Source of the DNA: Myxococcota bacterium
Lineage (GTDB): Bacteria > Myxococcota_A > Bradymonadia > UBA7976 > UBA1532
Length of the DNA stretch: 64,000 bases
Assembly (NCBI GenBank): GCA_963169045.1
Contig: CAUJDF010000039.1
Location: forward strand, 186,001 to 250,000
Reading direction: 5' to 3'
Shown here: piece after piece, positions 62,820-64,000 of the stretch
Layout: every line of letters begins with the position of its first letter
Position numbering within the stretch: position 1 is the first letter of the stretch
Made by a program: the position numbers and the translations under genes
The notes under the pieces: model-generated
The model's database searches: none
Told to the model about the DNA's origin: nothing
Seen by the model: only the letters and a program-made list of their open reading frames with translations

Positions 62820-64000
62820 GTGTTGGGCAGGTGGTGCGAGCGATTGGCGGCGCTGGCCATGGCGGCGCGGCGCCGTGCGGTCCTCCTGGCCGGCCTGATG
62901 GCCCTGGCGGCGGTCGCGCTCGCGGCCCTGCTGCCACGGCCGTCCGACTTCGAACACGCGCTGCCGCCCGCTCACCCGGCCGTCCAGGCCGCCGATGCGC
63001 GCCGCATGGCGCCGCTCTTCGAGCTCCACATCGTGTCGGCGGCCCCCGAGCGGCGCGCCGCGGCCGAAGCCGCGTTCGAAGCGGCGCTCGCCCGCCACGC
63101 GGCGGTCCTCGTGGCCGCGCGGGCCGCGCCCGGGCCCACGCCGCCGGCGCCCGACGCGACGGCGCTCGCCCGCCGCGTCGACGCCCTGGCGCCCCTGCTG
63201 GGGCTCGGCGAGGGCGCGCCGCCCGACGCCGTCGCCGCCGCCGTCGCGGCCCTCCCAGCCGAGGCGGATCTCGGGCCGGTCCGCGTCGCCCTGTTCGAGC
63301 TGTTCGAGCGCCTCCTGCGCGACGGCAAGCAGGTCTCGCCCGACGAGGTGGCGACCGGCCTGCGCGGCGCGGTGGATTTGCCCGGGATCATTCGGAATCC
63401 CGATGCGAGCTCCGCGCTGCGCCCGACCCCGTCGGCGCGCCTGTGGCTGCGCGCCGCGGGGGACGGACGCGCCGCCGTCCGCGACGTCGCCGCCGCGCTC
63501 GCCGCCGAGGGCGTGCAGGTCGAGGTCGGCGAGCCCCCCGACGAGGCGGTCCGGGCCGGGCGCGCGGCGCCGCCCTGGGGCGCATGGTTGGCGGCGGTCC
63601 TCGCCGGGCTGGCCGTCGCCGCCCTCGGCGGGTGGCGCGCGGGGCTGGGCGCCGCGGTCGTCGCCCTCGCCGCCTCCTCGATCCCGCTGGCGCTGCTGGC
63701 GCTCGCCGGCCTGCCGCTGGACGCCGGCGCCGCGATGGCGCTGACCTTGGTGGTCGCCGGCGCCGGCGCGGTGCACGTCCTGCTGGCGGGCCGCCTGCGC
63801 GCGCGACGGCCGGCGGGCGGGCTGCAGGGCGCGCTGCGCGAGGCGTTACGGACGGCGGTCCTGCCGGCGTGGAGCGCGGCGCTCGTGCTCACCGCCGCGG
63901 CGTTCGGCGAAGGCGCCGGCGCGACCATGGCGGCGGCCCGGGTGCTCGCCGGCGGCGCCGCGTCATGGATGCTCGTCTGGGCCATCCTCGCGCCGGGTGC
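62820..64000 (+). CDS. RND/MMPL-like membrane protein, 3' end outside window
   Basis: An open frame of at least 393 codons running off the right edge. GTG start with GGGAGGG 7 nt upstream. One N-terminal helix (AVLLAGLMALAAVALAALL) is followed by about 200 residues that should be periplasmic. A cluster of at least four helices then begins near residue 255 (WLAAVLAGLAVAALGGW; AVVALAASSIPLALLALAG; MALTLVVAGAGAVHVLLAGR; AWSAALVLTAAAF). The AVHVLLAGRLRARRP segment followed by LREALRTAVLPAW resembles the helix-4/loop region of MMPL/SSD exporters. That would make this the first half of an RND-superfamily transporter. Substrate unknown. Confidence 0.7.
   Translation, partial: MLGRWCERLAALAMAARRRAVLLAGLMALAAVALAALLPRPSDFEHALPPAHPAVQAADARRMAPLFELHIVSAAPERRAAAEAAFEAALARHAAVLVAARAAPGPTPPAPDATALARRVDALAPLLGLGEGAPPDAVAAAVAALPAEADLGPVRVALFELFERLLRDGKQVSPDEVATGLRGAVDLPGIIRNPDASSALRPTPSARLWLRAAGDGRAAVRDVAAALAAEGVQVEVGEPPDEAVRAGRAAPPWGAWLAAVLAGLAVAALGGWRAGLGAAVVALAASSIPLALLALAGLPLDAGAAMALTLVVAGAGAVHVLLAGRLRARRPAGGLQGALREALRTAVLPAWSAALVLTAAAFGEGAGATMAAARVLAGGAASWMLVWAILAPG

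Overview
The window is a very GC-rich stretch of chromosome (my impression is about 70% or more). It is densely coded, with many GTG and TTG starts and ATGA-type overlaps. Complete type II secretion (T2SS) genes, sigma-54 control, many outer-membrane-type lipoproteins with Asp/Cys-rich modules, DUF11/OmpA surface proteins, PEGA, FHA-cyclase and DUF4157 proteins together suggest a Myxococcota-like (former deltaproteobacterial) Gram-negative bacterium. That is inference from gene content; no rRNA or other phylogenetic marker gene was seen. I saw no tRNA, rRNA, CRISPR array, insertion sequence or phage gene.

Layout. 1-8350 (minus strand): T2SS operon gspC-D-E-F-G-H-I, with gspI running off the left edge. 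It is preceded by a sigma-54-like promoter, by two identical-class palindromes, and by an NtrC-type sigma-54 activator gene (8520-9893) on the same strand. This looks like a self-contained regulatory unit. 10040-14972 (plus): an AAA ATPase with helical repeats and a four-helix membrane protein, separated by a small minus-strand gene. 14979-19221 (minus): a signalling operon of sensor histidine kinase, TPR protein and FHA-GAF-adenylate cyclase. 19351-37960 (plus): a PEGA-domain protein, a kelch-like lipoprotein, a 4690-residue surface protein (about 17 DUF11-like repeats, CNA-B-like folds, an OmpA-like domain and a C-terminal region that looks like an outer-membrane barrel), and a trypsin-like protease.

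38030-44950: a peptidoglycan-binding-domain protein (minus), a universal stress protein with a strong sigma-54 promoter (plus), a DUF4157 metallopeptidase-like protein (minus), a receiver-PilZ protein (plus), then enolase translationally coupled to an upstream HEAT-like lipoprotein (minus). 45151-49556 (plus): two coupled lipoproteins, one with PPC-like domains and one an IPT/TIG-metzincin. 49567-52736 (minus): a class-II amidotransferase homologue that has lost its catalytic residues, a HEAT lipoprotein and an alpha/beta hydrolase. 52787-56530: a small secreted protein (plus) facing a run of minus-strand genes (DUF1285, DUF6178-like, SEC-C, and a 66-residue protein followed by a perfect 14-bp hairpin).

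56924-60428 (plus): a fatty-acid beta-oxidation pair (FadN-type bifunctional enzyme and thiolase) with a TetR-type palindrome over the ribosome-binding site. 60439-62663 (minus): two overlapping lipoprotein genes. 62820 to the end (plus): a partial RND/MMPL-like membrane protein.

Taken together the window is rich in envelope and secretion functions. At least seven likely lipoproteins and several secreted proteins sit beside a T2SS operon that appears to be switched by its own sigma-54 activator.
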